64,000 nucleotides of DNA, from positions 2,542,001-2,606,000 of the forward strand of contig VBAC01000001.1 of NCBI GenBank assembly GCA_005883305.1. The letters run 5' to 3'. The notes beneath the pieces are model-generated. The model was not told the origin of the DNA. It did no database searches and saw only the letters and a list, made by a program, of their open reading frames with translations. Shown here piece by piece: positions 41,410 to 50,684 of this stretch (positions within the stretch are counted from its first letter, which is position 1; every line of letters starts with the position of its first letter). Origin of the DNA: Alphaproteobacteria bacterium. Its GTDB lineage: Bacteria > Pseudomonadota > Alphaproteobacteria > Sphingomonadales > Sphingomonadaceae. The translations under genes and the position numbers were made by a program.

Positions 41410-43233
41410 ATGGCCGCTCGCCCCCTCATCGCCATCGCCTTGCTGCTCGCTTCTGCCGCCTGCGTGAGCCAGCCCCACTCCTCGCCGGCGCCGGCGGCGG
41501 CCAGCGCAGCGCCGCAGGGCGCCGACGCGCGCCTCGCCCGGCTCTTCCACGACAGCGACGAGGCGAGCCTTCGTCGCAACCCGCTCTCCGCCACCTTCCG
41601 CGGCGATTACCGCTACGCGGACCGCCTCGGCGACCTTTACAGCGACGCTTATTACGCCGCCGAGCGCGCCGCGGCCGAGCAGGAGCTCGCCGCCCTCCAC
41701 GCCATCCCGCGCAACGCCCTGACGCCCACCAACCGGATCGCCTACGACGTCTTCCAGTGGCAGCGCAGCGAGGATCTGGCCGATCTCCAGCCTGACATGC
41801 TGGCGCTGACGGCGGTCCGTCCGATCAACCATTTCTCCGGCTTCCAGACCTTCTACCCGGTCTTCGCCTCCGGCCGCGGCGCCGCGCCGTTCCGAAACAC
41901 GCTCGATTACGAGAACAACCTCAAGCGCCACGAGCAGTTCGCGGTCATCGTCGACAGGGCGATCGGCCGCTTCCGCGAAGGGCTCCAGTCGGGCGTCGTC
42001 GAAACGAAGCTGACCATCCGCAACGTGATCGAGCAGCTCGACACCCAGCTGCGCGAGACGCCCGAGGCGTCGCCTTATTACGCGCCGGTCCTGGCCTTCC
42101 CGGACGGCGTTCCGGAGGGCGATCGCGCCCGCCTGCGCGCCGCCTACCTCGCCGCCGTCCGGGATCAGATCTTCCCCGCCTACCGGCGGCTTCGCGACTT
42201 CCTCCAGACCGACTATTTGCCGCGTGCGCGCGAAGGTGTCGGCCTGAGCGCGATGCGCGGCGGCGACCGTCTCTACCAGCGGCTGATCGAGGAGAATACG
42301 ACCCTCCCGCTCAGCGCCGACGAGGTCCACAATCTCGGCCTGCGCGAGGTCGCCCGAATCCGCGGCGAGATGGATTCTATCCGCCAGCAGACCCACTTCG
42401 CAGGCACGCTTGCCCAATTCTTCGAATATACCCGCACCGATCCGCGCTTCGAGCCGCGAAGCTGCGACACTCTGCGCGAGGGCTATTACGCGATCGGCCG
42501 CCGGGTCGATGCGCGGGTGCGCGAGCTCTTCTCCACTATCCCACGCTCGCATCTCGACATCCGCCAGGTCGAATCGTTCCGCGAACGGACCGAGGCCGGG
42601 GGCTCCTACAATGACGGCACCGCCGACGGCACCCGCCCCGGAGTCTTCTACTTCAACTGCTACGACCTCCCCTCGCGCCGCATCACCGGCATGGAGACCC
42701 TCTATCTCCACGAGGGCATTCCCGGGCACCATTTCCAGATCATGCTCGCGGCCGAGAACGAGGCGCTTCCGAGCTTCATGCGCTTCGGCGGCAACACCGC
42801 GTTCGTCGAGGGCTGGGCGCTTTACGCCGAGACCCTGTGGGACGAGCTCGGCATGGAAACCGATCCGATGCAGCGCTTCGGCGGGCTCAACGACGAAATG
42901 CTTCGGGCGATGCGCCTGGTCGTCGACACCGGCATCCACGCCAAGGGCTGGAGCCGCGACCAGGCGATCCAGTATATGCTCGACAATAGCGGCATGAGCC
43001 GGACCGAGGTGGTCGCCGAGGTCGAGCGCTACATCGCCATTCCCGGCCAGGCGCTCGCCTACAAGCTCGGCCAGCTCAAGATCCTCGAGCTTCGCGCCCG
43101 CGCGGAGCAGGCGCTGGGTCCCCGCTTCGACCTCAAGGATTTCCATGCGCAGGTGCTGATGACCGGCGCCCTCCCGCTGACCGTGCTCGAGCACAAGATC
43201 GACGACTGGATCGCAGCCCGGCGCTTGGGCTGA
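41410..43233 (+). CDS. DUF885 family lipoprotein, predicted metallopeptidase
   Basis: This encodes 607 residues. The N-terminus is a lipoprotein signal ending in the lipobox SAAC (IAIALLLASAACVSQ). The DUF885 domain has the zinc motif LHEGIPGHHFQ (HExxxH-type), FVEGWALYAETLW with further ligands, and MDSIRQQTHF, SYNDGTADGTRPGVFYFNC. Related proteins are dipeptidyl carboxypeptidase-like zinc proteases. It is anchored to a membrane facing the periplasm. The gene stands between the 2OG oxygenase and the S41 protease, a run of secreted hydrolases. Confidence 0.92.
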   Translation: MAARPLIAIALLLASAACVSQPHSSPAPAAASAAPQGADARLARLFHDSDEASLRRNPLSATFRGDYRYADRLGDLYSDAYYAAERAAAEQELAALHAIPRNALTPTNRIAYDVFQWQRSEDLADLQPDMLALTAVRPINHFSGFQTFYPVFASGRGAAPFRNTLDYENNLKRHEQFAVIVDRAIGRFREGLQSGVVETKLTIRNVIEQLDTQLRETPEASPYYAPVLAFPDGVPEGDRARLRAAYLAAVRDQIFPAYRRLRDFLQTDYLPRAREGVGLSAMRGGDRLYQRLIEENTTLPLSADEVHNLGLREVARIRGEMDSIRQQTHFAGTLAQFFEYTRTDPRFEPRSCDTLREGYYAIGRRVDARVRELFSTIPRSHLDIRQVESFRERTEAGGSYNDGTADGTRPGVFYFNCYDLPSRRITGMETLYLHEGIPGHHFQIMLAAENEALPSFMRFGGNTAFVEGWALYAETLWDELGMETDPMQRFGGLNDEMLRAMRLVVDTGIHAKGWSRDQAIQYMLDNSGMSRTEVVAEVERYIAIPGQALAYKLGQLKILELRARAEQALGPRFDLKDFHAQVLMTGALPLTVLEHKIDDWIAARRLG

Positions 43234-43294
43234 GGGTCGTTCATCCGCCATACAGCATGCCGACTACATGTGTAGTCGCTCGGGAGGACATGCC

Positions 43295-44449
43295 ATGATC
43301 GATCGTTCGGCCTTGTTGATCGGGACCGTCCTCGCGGCGGGCGGAGTGGCTTGTGCCCAGGCGCCCGAGCCCCAGATCGTCGGCCGCCACGGCCCGCCCG
43401 GCGGGGAGGTGCCGCGGCCCGCCTTGCCCGACACCGAGGAGAACCGGCGGACGATCGTCGGCGCGCTCGCCGACGCGCTGGAGCGGAACTACGTCTTCCC
43501 GGACGTCGCCCTTCGCTACGCGCAGGCGCTTCGGACGAAGGCGGCGGCCGGCGGCTACGCCGATCTCGGCGATCGCTTCGGCGAGACGGTCACCGCCGAT
43601 CTCCAGGCGATCCATGCCGACCGGCACGTCCGCTTCGGCCCGACCGGCGGCCCCGATGCCGCGGGCCCAGGTCCGCGCCGCGTGATGATGGCTCCCGGCG
43701 CGGCGGGCGCACCGCCTCCGGGCCCGGGCGGTCCGGCCCCCCGGCGCGTGATGCGCAGGCCCGATGCCTCCAGCGCGATCGGCCAGTCCGGCTGGATCGC
43801 CGACGGCGTGGCTTATATCGATATCGGCCTCTTTCCCGGCACGCCCGAGACGGTGGAGCGCTTCCGCGCCTTCCTCGAGGCGCACAAGGACGCCCGGGCC
43901 ATCATCTTCGACATTCGCGGCCACCATGGCGGCGGCCTCGCCGACATGGATGCGATCTTCTCCTACATCTATCCGCGCGAAACCCTGCTGCTCGGAATGG
44001 ACACGCGCACCGCCGCCGAGCGGCAGGGCGGCAACCCGATGGGCGAGAGCGGCACGATCCGCCGGGCCTCCGCTCCCGACGGGATCAGCCGCACCATGCA
44101 CTATGCGATTCCCGGGCCCGACACGCCGCTCAGGCGCGCGCAGGTCTTCCTGCTGACCTCGCGCCGAAGCGGCTCGGCCGCCGAGCATTTCGCGCTCGCC
44201 CTCAAGCGGACCCACCGCGCCACCCTGATCGGCGAGACCACCGCCGGCGCCGGCCATTACGGGCGGATGGTCGATTTCGGGGGCTACGCCGCGTTCGTGC
44301 CCGTCGGCCGCACCTTCGATCCCGACAACAATTGGGATTGGGAAGGCGTCGGAGTCTCGCCCGACGTCCCGGTGCCCGCGGATCAGGCGCTCGACGAGGC
44401 GCTGAGGCGGTTGGGCGTGACGCCCGAGCAGCGGCGCCCGCTGACCTGA
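43295..44449 (+). CDS. S41 family serine peptidase
   Basis: This encodes 384 residues from the ATG at 43295 with GGGAGGAC upstream. A signal peptide (SALLIGTVLAAGGVACAQA) is followed by an N-terminal helical region (IVGALADALERNYVFPDVA) and a Pro/Gly/Met-rich insert (residues about 125-165). The tail-specific protease core is IIFDIRGHHGGGLADMD, with nucleophile Ser in LTSRRSGSAAEHFALAL and GETTAGAGHYG. No PDZ domain is seen. It probably degrades peptides in the periplasm. It converges on lysS through a hairpin. Confidence 0.9.
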   Translation: MIDRSALLIGTVLAAGGVACAQAPEPQIVGRHGPPGGEVPRPALPDTEENRRTIVGALADALERNYVFPDVALRYAQALRTKAAAGGYADLGDRFGETVTADLQAIHADRHVRFGPTGGPDAAGPGPRRVMMAPGAAGAPPPGPGGPAPRRVMRRPDASSAIGQSGWIADGVAYIDIGLFPGTPETVERFRAFLEAHKDARAIIFDIRGHHGGGLADMDAIFSYIYPRETLLLGMDTRTAAERQGGNPMGESGTIRRASAPDGISRTMHYAIPGPDTPLRRAQVFLLTSRRSGSAAEHFALALKRTHRATLIGETTAGAGHYGRMVDFGGYAAFVPVGRTFDPDNNWDWEGVGVSPDVPVPADQALDEALRRLGVTPEQRRPLT

Positions 44450-44450
44450 T

Positions 44451-44471
44451 CCCCTCCCTGAAAGGGAGGGG
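44451..44471. terminator. Bidirectional terminator-like hairpin between S41 gene and lysS
   Basis: CCCCTCCCT (44451-44459) and AGGGAGGGG (44463-44471) form a 9-bp perfect stem with a GAA loop, exactly filling the 22-base gap between two convergent genes. There is no T-tract. It also resembles the CCCTCCC/GGGAGGG repeat family found at 26794 and 56571. Confidence 0.6.
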
Positions 44472-46055
44472 CTAGGGGTGGGTGCGCGCCAGCGCCTCGG
44501 CGATCAGCTTGCGGCTGTTCGCGATCCCGTAAAGCGCGAAGAAGCTGCCCATGCGCGGCCCCTGGCTGGTGCCGAGCAGGGTCTCGTAGAGCGCCTTGAA
44601 CCAGTCCCGCAGGCTCTCGAACGGGTGCGCCTTGCCGCACTCGTAGACCTCGAACTGGATCGCCTCGCCGTCGGCGTCCTCGGGCAGCGCCGCGAGCCGC
44701 GAATCGAGATCGGCCAGCGCCGAGCGCTCCATCTCGCTCGGCGGGCGATGAAGCAGCGAATCGGCGATGAAGTCGCGAAAATAAGCGAGCGCGAAGTCGA
44801 GCAGCCGGTCGAGCTCGGGATGGCTCTCGGGCGCGGCTTCGGGGCAATAGCGCTTCACGAAGCCCCACAGCAGGTCCTTGTCGTCGGTCGAGGCGACGGC
44901 GACGAGGTTGAGAAGAAGCGCGAAGCTGATCGGCATCCGGGCCGCCGGCACCTCGCCGGCATGGACGTGGTGGACCGGGTTGCCGAGGCGCTTGTCCCAC
45001 TCCTGGTCCGGATAGGCGGCGAGGAACTGGTAATATTCGTCGACCGCCTTGGGGATTACGCTGAAGCTCAGCTGCTTCGCCTTCCTCGGGTCGCGGTAGA
45101 TGTAGAAAGCGAGGCTCTCCTCCGGGGCGTAGGCCAGCCATTCGTCGATGGTCACGCCGTTGCCCTTGGTCTTCGAGATCTTCTCGCCATTCTCGTCGAG
45201 GAACATCTCGTAGTTGAAGCCCTCGGGCGGGCGGGCGCCGAGGATGCGCGCGATCTTCGAGCTTTGAGTGACGCTGTCGATCAAATCCTTGCCCGACATC
45301 TCGTAGTCGACGCCGAGCGCGACCCAGCGCATCGCCCAGTCGACCTTCCACTGCAGCTTGGCCCCGCCCGACAGGATCGATTGCTCGATCCGCTCGCCCT
45401 CATCCTCGAACGCCACCAACCCCTTTTCGGCGTCGAGCACCTCGATCGGCACCTGCAGCACCTTGCCGCTCTTCGGGCTGACCGGGAGCACCGGCGAATA
45501 GGTCTTGCGCCGCTCCTCGCCCAGAGTCGGCAGCATCACGTCCATGATCGCCTGGTAATTGCGCAGCACGCCCCGCAGCGCCTCGTCGAAACGGCCCGAG
45601 CGGTAGCTGTCGGACGAGGCGACGAACTCATAGTCGAAGCCGAAGCGGTCGAGGAACTGGCGCAGAAGGCCGTTATTGTGGTCGGCATAGCTCTTGTGCC
45701 CGCAGCCGAAGGGATCGGGCACACCGCACAGCGGCTGGTCGAGATGCTCGTGCATCATGTCCTGGTGCGGAACGCCGGGCGGCACCTTGCGCATCCCGTC
45801 CATGTCGTCGGAAAAGGCGATCAGCCGGCTCGGCCAGTCGACAATCTCCGAAAGCGCATGGCGGACCATCAGCGTGCGCGCCACCTCCTGGAAGGTGCCG
45901 AGGTGCGGCAGGCCCGACGGCCCGTAGCCCGTCTCGAACACGATCGCCTTGTCGCCCGGCCCGTCCGGATAGCGCTTGAGCAGCTTGCGCGCCTCTTCAT
46001 AGGGCCAGGCCTTGCTGACCCCGGCGGCTTCGCGCAGGTTCCGATCGATCGTCAT
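44472..46055 (-). CDS. lysS: Class I lysyl-tRNA synthetase
   Basis: This encodes 527 residues from the ATG at 46055; an open frame back to 46628 lies opposite the Uma2 gene and is not coding. The class I signatures are ETGYGPSGLPHLG (HIGH equivalent, residues 41-53) and ENGEKISKTKG (KMSKS equivalent). PDPFGCGHKSYADHNN and SSDSYRSGRFDEAL are specific for LysRS-I. It charges tRNA-Lys. The class I form is characteristic of alphaproteobacteria and archaea, in contrast to the class II enzyme of most bacteria. Confidence 0.97.
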   Translation of the reverse strand: MTIDRNLREAAGVSKAWPYEEARKLLKRYPDGPGDKAIVFETGYGPSGLPHLGTFQEVARTLMVRHALSEIVDWPSRLIAFSDDMDGMRKVPPGVPHQDMMHEHLDQPLCGVPDPFGCGHKSYADHNNGLLRQFLDRFGFDYEFVASSDSYRSGRFDEALRGVLRNYQAIMDVMLPTLGEERRKTYSPVLPVSPKSGKVLQVPIEVLDAEKGLVAFEDEGERIEQSILSGGAKLQWKVDWAMRWVALGVDYEMSGKDLIDSVTQSSKIARILGARPPEGFNYEMFLDENGEKISKTKGNGVTIDEWLAYAPEESLAFYIYRDPRKAKQLSFSVIPKAVDEYYQFLAAYPDQEWDKRLGNPVHHVHAGEVPAARMPISFALLLNLVAVASTDDKDLLWGFVKRYCPEAAPESHPELDRLLDFALAYFRDFIADSLLHRPPSEMERSALADLDSRLAALPEDADGEAIQFEVYECGKAHPFESLRDWFKALYETLLGTSQGPRMGSFFALYGIANSRKLIAEALARTHP

Positions 46056-46109
46056 GGAGCGGCCTCTTCGCCGCTTCGTTGATGCGGCGCAAGGTGATAT
46101 GAGGCGCTC

Positions 46110-46685
46110 ATGACCGAGATCAGGCCCATCAGCGTGCCCCGTCCGCTCAAGCTGACGCTCGACGATTTCGCGCTGCTTCATGAGGCAGGGGCCTTCGATG
46201 CCTACAGCAAGGTGGAGCTGATAGAGGGGGTGCTCTACGCGATGACTCCGCAACAGACGCGCCACGCCTACGCCAAGACGAAGCTCGCTTTTCGTCTCTA
46301 TGCGATGCTGGAGTCGCTCGGCTCGGAAATGATTCCGCTCGTTGAAGGCACGGTGGCGATGCCGCCGCGAAGTGCGCCCGAACCCGATATCGCCGTGGGC
46401 AGGTTCGAACCGGGCGCCAGCGGATATATGCCGCTCTCGGCCATTTCCCTGGTAATCGAAGTCTCCGATACCTCCTTGCGCTATGATCTCGGCAAAAAGA
46501 GGCAGCTCTATGCTCGGCACAACGTGGCCGAATATTGGGTGGTCGATCTGCGTGGCGCGCGCATTCACCAATTCTGGTCGCCGGCGGCTGGGCAATATGG
46601 CGAGAGCCGCGAGGTCTCTCTTGGCCACCCGGTGGAGAGCCTCACCATCCCCGGGCTCGCGGTTGAGACCGACAATCTGATCTAA
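46110..46685 (+). CDS. Uma2 family (DUF820) predicted nuclease
   Basis: This encodes 191 residues. It has the Uma2 PD-(D/E)xK-like fold: TLDDFALLHEAGAFDAYSKVELIEGVLYAM, then APEPDIAVGRF, VIEVSDTSLRYDLGKKRQLYA and YWVVDLRGARIHQFW. Asp in PDIAV and Glu-x-Ser in IEVS form the predicted metal site. These genes are abundant in cyanobacteria and some alphaproteobacteria; function is unknown, with links to mobile DNA suggested. It is divergent from lysS, 54 bases away. Confidence 0.87.
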   Translation: MTEIRPISVPRPLKLTLDDFALLHEAGAFDAYSKVELIEGVLYAMTPQQTRHAYAKTKLAFRLYAMLESLGSEMIPLVEGTVAMPPRSAPEPDIAVGRFEPGASGYMPLSAISLVIEVSDTSLRYDLGKKRQLYARHNVAEYWVVDLRGARIHQFWSPAAGQYGESREVSLGHPVESLTIPGLAVETDNLI

Positions 46686-46724
46686 CCCGTTGCCGTTTCG
46701 TTCTATTTCGGCCTAAGCAAGCGC

Positions 46725-49448
46725 ATGGCCTCGCTCCCTTATCCCGCGCTTCACGCGACCCATGGCGGCATCTGGATCGCCTGGGGCGACGGGCGCACGG
46801 AAGCGGTCGGCCGCGGCCAGGCGATCGCCCGCGCGGCGGAAACGCCGATGATCATGCTCAACGCGCCGCTCGTCGGCAGCCGGCTCGGCTATCCCGATCT
46901 GTCGGGCCTCGACCTGCTCGAGCTCTACGCCTTCGTCCACCCGGCGCGCTTCGCGGTTCCGACGCCCCGGGGCATCGCCCACGCCCTCGGCCTCGCCGAG
47001 CCGCAGGGCGACGACCAGGCGGCTGACTTCCTGCGCGGGGCCGCTACGGCCCTTCTCGCCACGCTGGAGACGAACTGGCCGGAGCGCGCCGGCGCCTGGG
47101 CCTCGGCGCAGGCCCTCCATCGCCTGCGCTGGCCGTGGGCCGCCGCCGTCGCCCCGCGGCTCAAGAGACCGGAGCGGGACGAGCCATGGCTCTTCTCGAA
47201 ATTGCCCGAATGGGAGGAAGGCGGCGGCCGCCCGCAACCGCGAGCGATTCGAATCGACCTCGCCGAAACCTCGGACCGGCTCGAACAACTGGTCGGCGAG
47301 GGCGCCGAGGCGCGTCAGGGCCAGCGCGATTACGCCGCCGCCGCCGCCGCCGTCTTCGCCCCCCGGGCGCAGGAGGACCGGCCCAACATCCTCCTCGCCG
47401 AAGCCGGCACCGGGATCGGCAAGACATTGGGCTATCTCGCCCCCGCCTCGCTCTGGGCCGAGAAGGCCGACGGCGCGGTGTGGATCTCGACCTTCACCAA
47501 GGCGCTCCAGCGCCAGCTCGACCGCGAGGGCGCCCGCCTCTTCCCCGACGCCGCCCAGCGCAAGGCGAAGATCGTCGTGCGCAAGGGCCGCGAGAATTAT
47601 CTCTGCCTGCTCAATCTGGAGGACGCGCTTCAGGGCGGCTTCGCCGGCCGCGCGGCGATCCTCGCCCAGCTCGTCGCCCGCTGGGCCGCCTACAGCAAGG
47701 ACGGCGACATGGTCGGCGGCGACCTTCCGGGCTGGCTGACCTCGCTCTTCCGCCGCGCCGGCGCGACGGCTCTGACCGACCGGCGCGGCGAATGCGTCTA
47801 TGCCGGCTGCCCGCACTATCGCCGCTGCTTCATCGAGCGCGCCTCGCGGGCGAGCCAGGACGCCGACCTGGTCATCGCCAACCACGCGCTGGTCATGGTC
47901 AACGCCGCGCGCGGCCGCGAGGAGGGACGGGCGCCGACCCGGATCGTGTTCGACGAGGGCCATCATCTGTTCGACGCCGCCGATTCGACCTTCGCCGCCG
48001 CCTTCACCGGCCAGGAGGCGATCGAGCTTCGCCGCTGGATCGTCGGCCCGGAAGGGAAGAGCCGAGGCCGCCGCCGGGGCCTCTCGGCCCGCCTGATGGA
48101 CGTCGCCTCCTATGACGAGGCCGGATCGCTCGCGCTCGACACCGCGGTGCAGATGGCCGGAGCGCTCCCCGGCGATTCCTGGCTTCAGCGGATCGCCGAG
48201 GGCCAGCCCTTCGGCCCGATCGAGGCCCTGCTCGCGGCGGTGCGCGGCTCGGTCTACGCCCGCGCCACCGCGCAGGACGCGGGCTACGGCCTGGAGACCG
48301 AGCTGGCCGAGCCCGATCCCGCTCTGGTCGAGGCCGCCGCGCCCGCGCTCGAGGCGCTCGAATCCCTGCTCCGCCCCCTGGTCGCGCTCGGCAAGAGGCT
48401 CGAGGCGGTGATCGAGGACGCCCCCGACTGGCTCGATCCGCAGGCCCGCGCCCGGGTCGAAGGCGCCATCGGCGGCCTCGCCTGGCGGGTTCAGACGCTC
48501 CAGGCCTGGATCGCGCTGACGGCTCGGATCGGCGGCCCGGCCGATCCCGATTTCGTAGACTGGCTCGCGGTCGAGCGGGTCGAGGGGCGCGAATATGATC
48601 TCGGCCTCCACCGTCATTGGCTCGATCCCACCCGCCCGCTCGCCGAGGCGGTGCTCAAGCCCGCCCACGGCGTGCTCGTCACTTCCGCGACCCTGCGCGG
48701 CGGCGAGAGCGACTGGGCCGCCGCCGAGGCGCGCACCGGCGCGCGCCACCTCGGCAATGCCGCCGGCCGCTTCGAGGCGGCGAGCCCGTTCGATTATGCC
48801 GCCAATTCGGAGGTGCTGGTCGTCACCGACGTCAAAAAGGGCGATCTGCCCTCTTTGGCCGGCGCCTATGCCCGGCTGATCGAGGCGGCCGAGGGCGGAA
48901 CGCTCGGCCTGTTCACCGCCATCCAGCGGCTCAAGGCCGTCAACGCCCGAATCGCCGACCGCCTGGCGCGCGCGGGCCTTCCGCTCTACGCCCAGCACGT
49001 CGATCCGATCGACACCGGCACGTTGGTCGACATCTTCCGCGACGATCCGCATGCGAGCCTGCTCGGCACGGACGCGCTTCGCGACGGAGTCGACGTGCCC
49101 GGCCATTCGCTTCGGCTGGTGGTGATGGAGGGCGTTCCCTGGCCCCGGCCCGACGTGCTTCATGCCGCTCGGCGGGCGGCGAACGGCGGCACCGCCTATG
49201 ACGACCGGGTGGTGCGCGCCCGCCTCGCCCAGGCGTTCGGCCGGCTGATCCGCCGGCAGGTCGATCGCGGCCTGTTCGTTCTCCTCTCCGCGGCGACTCC
49301 GAGCCGCCTGCTCACCGCCTTCCCGCCCGGCGTTCGCGTGACCCGCCTGCCGCTCGCCGAAGCGGTCGATCGGGTGCGCGCCCGGCTTTCCAGCGGCGGC
49401 ACGCTCGGGCATGAAAGCCTTGGAGATATTGCCGAAAGAATCGAATGA
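46725..49448 (+). CDS. DinG/XPD-like ATP-dependent DNA helicase
   Basis: This encodes 907 residues. An N-terminal region of about 215 residues without known motifs precedes the helicase: Walker A AEAGTGIGKT (225-234), four cluster cysteines Cys294, Cys357, Cys362 and Cys368 (NYLCLL, GECVYAGCPHYRRCF), the DEGHH box (410-414), SATLRGG and a C-terminal RLAQAFGRLIRRQVDRG. This is the Fe-S superfamily 2 helicase pattern of DinG and XPD, which unwinds 5'-3' and resolves R-loops or other structures. The N-terminal extension is longer than in E. coli DinG. ATGA overlap with sixA. Confidence 0.92.
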   Translation: MASLPYPALHATHGGIWIAWGDGRTEAVGRGQAIARAAETPMIMLNAPLVGSRLGYPDLSGLDLLELYAFVHPARFAVPTPRGIAHALGLAEPQGDDQAADFLRGAATALLATLETNWPERAGAWASAQALHRLRWPWAAAVAPRLKRPERDEPWLFSKLPEWEEGGGRPQPRAIRIDLAETSDRLEQLVGEGAEARQGQRDYAAAAAAVFAPRAQEDRPNILLAEAGTGIGKTLGYLAPASLWAEKADGAVWISTFTKALQRQLDREGARLFPDAAQRKAKIVVRKGRENYLCLLNLEDALQGGFAGRAAILAQLVARWAAYSKDGDMVGGDLPGWLTSLFRRAGATALTDRRGECVYAGCPHYRRCFIERASRASQDADLVIANHALVMVNAARGREEGRAPTRIVFDEGHHLFDAADSTFAAAFTGQEAIELRRWIVGPEGKSRGRRRGLSARLMDVASYDEAGSLALDTAVQMAGALPGDSWLQRIAEGQPFGPIEALLAAVRGSVYARATAQDAGYGLETELAEPDPALVEAAAPALEALESLLRPLVALGKRLEAVIEDAPDWLDPQARARVEGAIGGLAWRVQTLQAWIALTARIGGPADPDFVDWLAVERVEGREYDLGLHRHWLDPTRPLAEAVLKPAHGVLVTSATLRGGESDWAAAEARTGARHLGNAAGRFEAASPFDYAANSEVLVVTDVKKGDLPSLAGAYARLIEAAEGGTLGLFTAIQRLKAVNARIADRLARAGLPLYAQHVDPIDTGTLVDIFRDDPHASLLGTDALRDGVDVPGHSLRLVVMEGVPWPRPDVLHAARRAANGGTAYDDRVVRARLAQAFGRLIRRQVDRGLFVLLSAATPSRLLTAFPPGVRVTRLPLAEAVDRVRARLSSGGTLGHESLGDIAERIE

Positions 49449-49951
49449 AGCTGCTCAGCCTGCTGCGTCACGCCAAGTCCGACTGGCACGATTCCTCGCT
49501 GACCGATTTCGCCCGGCCGTTGAACGGCAGGGGCCGCGAGGCGGCGCGGCGGATGGGGCGCGAGATGCGCACGCTCGGCCTCGCCTGGGATCGCATCCTC
49601 GCCTCCCCCGCCGCCCGGGTGACCGAAACTCTCGCCGGCCTCGAAGAGAGCCTGGGCTCCCTCCAGGTCCATTATGACGAGCGCATCTACCTCGCCTCGA
49701 CCGAAACCCTGCTGCAGATCGTCCGCGAGGCCGGGGAACCGCACCGCAGCCTGCTCCTCGTCGGCCACAATCCGGGCATGGAGCGCCTCGCCTTGCTGCT
49801 CAGCCGCGGCGGCAAGCTCCACGACGAGGTCGCCGAAAGATATCCGACGGGGGCGCTGGCGGAGATCGCGCTACCGATCGAGCATTGGCGCGACGCGGGC
49901 GACGGGGCGGGAACGCTGGAGCGGTTTCTAAGGCCGAGGGACCTTCGGTGA
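49445..49951 (+). CDS. sixA: Histidine phosphatase, SixA-like
   Basis: This encodes 168 residues. The RHxK variant of the phosphatase motif is LLRHAKSDW (Arg8, His9), with partners in GREAARRMG, ILASPAARVTETLAG and LLLVGHNPGMERLALLL. It belongs to the SixA branch, which removes phosphate from phosphohistidine. The target in this organism is unknown. Its start overlaps the helicase stop. Confidence 0.92.
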   Translation: MKLLSLLRHAKSDWHDSSLTDFARPLNGRGREAARRMGREMRTLGLAWDRILASPAARVTETLAGLEESLGSLQVHYDERIYLASTETLLQIVREAGEPHRSLLLVGHNPGMERLALLLSRGGKLHDEVAERYPTGALAEIALPIEHWRDAGDGAGTLERFLRPRDLR

Positions 49952-50049
49952 TGCGCAGCGACCGCGAAACGGCGAAAGCGATCGCCCGGCTTCAAGCACT
50001 GATCGACGAGGGCAGGAATTCACCGCCAAGCGATCGAACGATCGAGTAG
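49951..50049 (+). CDS. Tiny ORF, ParD-like antitoxin fragment (doubtful)
   Basis: The ATG at 49951 overlaps the sixA stop (TGATG) and opens 32 codons: MRSDRETAKAIARLQALIDE then GRNSPPSDRTIE. The helix RETAKAIARLQALIDEG resembles the middle of CopG/ParD-type antitoxins, but there is no N-terminal DNA-binding part and no toxin follows. It may be a decayed remnant or chance. The rest of 50050-50185 shows nothing recognisable. Confidence 0.3.
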   Translation: MRSDRETAKAIARLQALIDEGRNSPPSDRTIE

Positions 50050-50185
50050 ATCATCGTAGAGTCTCAGGGCTGTATCGGCGCTCCAGCCACCTATTCAGCC
50101 GAAGGCGATGGGGAGGAAAAATCGAGCTAATCCTCACTCCCGCCGCAACGTCCGCAAGGATGCGGGGGAGCCCGCCCGACGCCCC

Positions 50186-50401
50186 TCAGGCGACGAGCCG
50201 CCGCGGCGGCGGAATGGTCCTGCCCATCTCCCGCGCTGCCTCGATCCAGCAGCTGATCGCGTCGAGGACGTTTTCGAGGGCCTCTTGCGGAGTCTCGCCG
50301 TCGGATTTGCAGCCGGGCAGCTCCGGCACGGTAGCCAGGTAACCGCCGCCCTCTTCATTCGATAACGGGCGAATGCGAATTTCGTAATCCTGCGCGCTCA
50401 T
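50186..50401 (-). CDS. hicB: HicB antitoxin
   Basis: This encodes 71 residues from the ATG at 50401 (ATGA overlap with hicA). It is a short HicB: a partial RNase H-like fold YEIRIRPLSNEEGGGYLATVPELPGCKSDGETPQEALENVLDAI, followed by WIEAAREMGRTIPPPRR. A DNA-binding C-terminal domain is absent, as in many short HicB proteins. It neutralises HicA by covering its active site. Toxin first, antitoxin second is the standard order here. Confidence 0.93.
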   Translation of the reverse strand: MSAQDYEIRIRPLSNEEGGGYLATVPELPGCKSDGETPQEALENVLDAISCWIEAAREMGRTIPPPRRLVA

Positions 50402-50649
50402 CCGCTCCCTCTTGCCATGACGGCGTCGACGAACCTGACCAGATCGGCGACATAGACCGGCTTGATTGGCCGATGGGCGGGAATGGTCAGGATATCCGCC
50501 TGGCTTCCATGCTTCACCTTGTAATGTGACCCTTTTCGCGGTGCCGTGCAAGCAATGCCGAAGGCCGCGCAGACCGCGATGACATCCTCGATCCGCCAAT
50601 CGCGGTGATTCGCGCGCATGCGCTCTAACAGCTTTTCCCCTCGCGCCAT
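50398..50649 (-). CDS. hicA: HicA mRNA interferase toxin
   Basis: This encodes 83 residues. The double-stranded RNA-binding-like fold is recognisable: DVIAVCAAFGIACTAPRKGSHYKVKH with the catalytic His in GSHYKV, then LTIPAHRPIKPVYVADLVRFVDAV. It cleaves mRNA and tmRNA when freed from HicB. The N-terminus (KLLERMRANHRDWRIE) is of the longer HicA type. No clear operator palindrome was noticed upstream. Confidence 0.92.
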   Translation of the reverse strand: MARGEKLLERMRANHRDWRIEDVIAVCAAFGIACTAPRKGSHYKVKHGSQADILTIPAHRPIKPVYVADLVRFVDAVMARGSG

Positions 50650-50684
50650 TTCGTCTGTCTATTAAGAATAGGAAGTGCGGCCGC

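Noticed and set aside
46713-49412. 899-codon open frame opposite the DinG-like helicase
   Set aside because: The plus-strand frame has full helicase and Fe-S motifs; the antisense frame has none.
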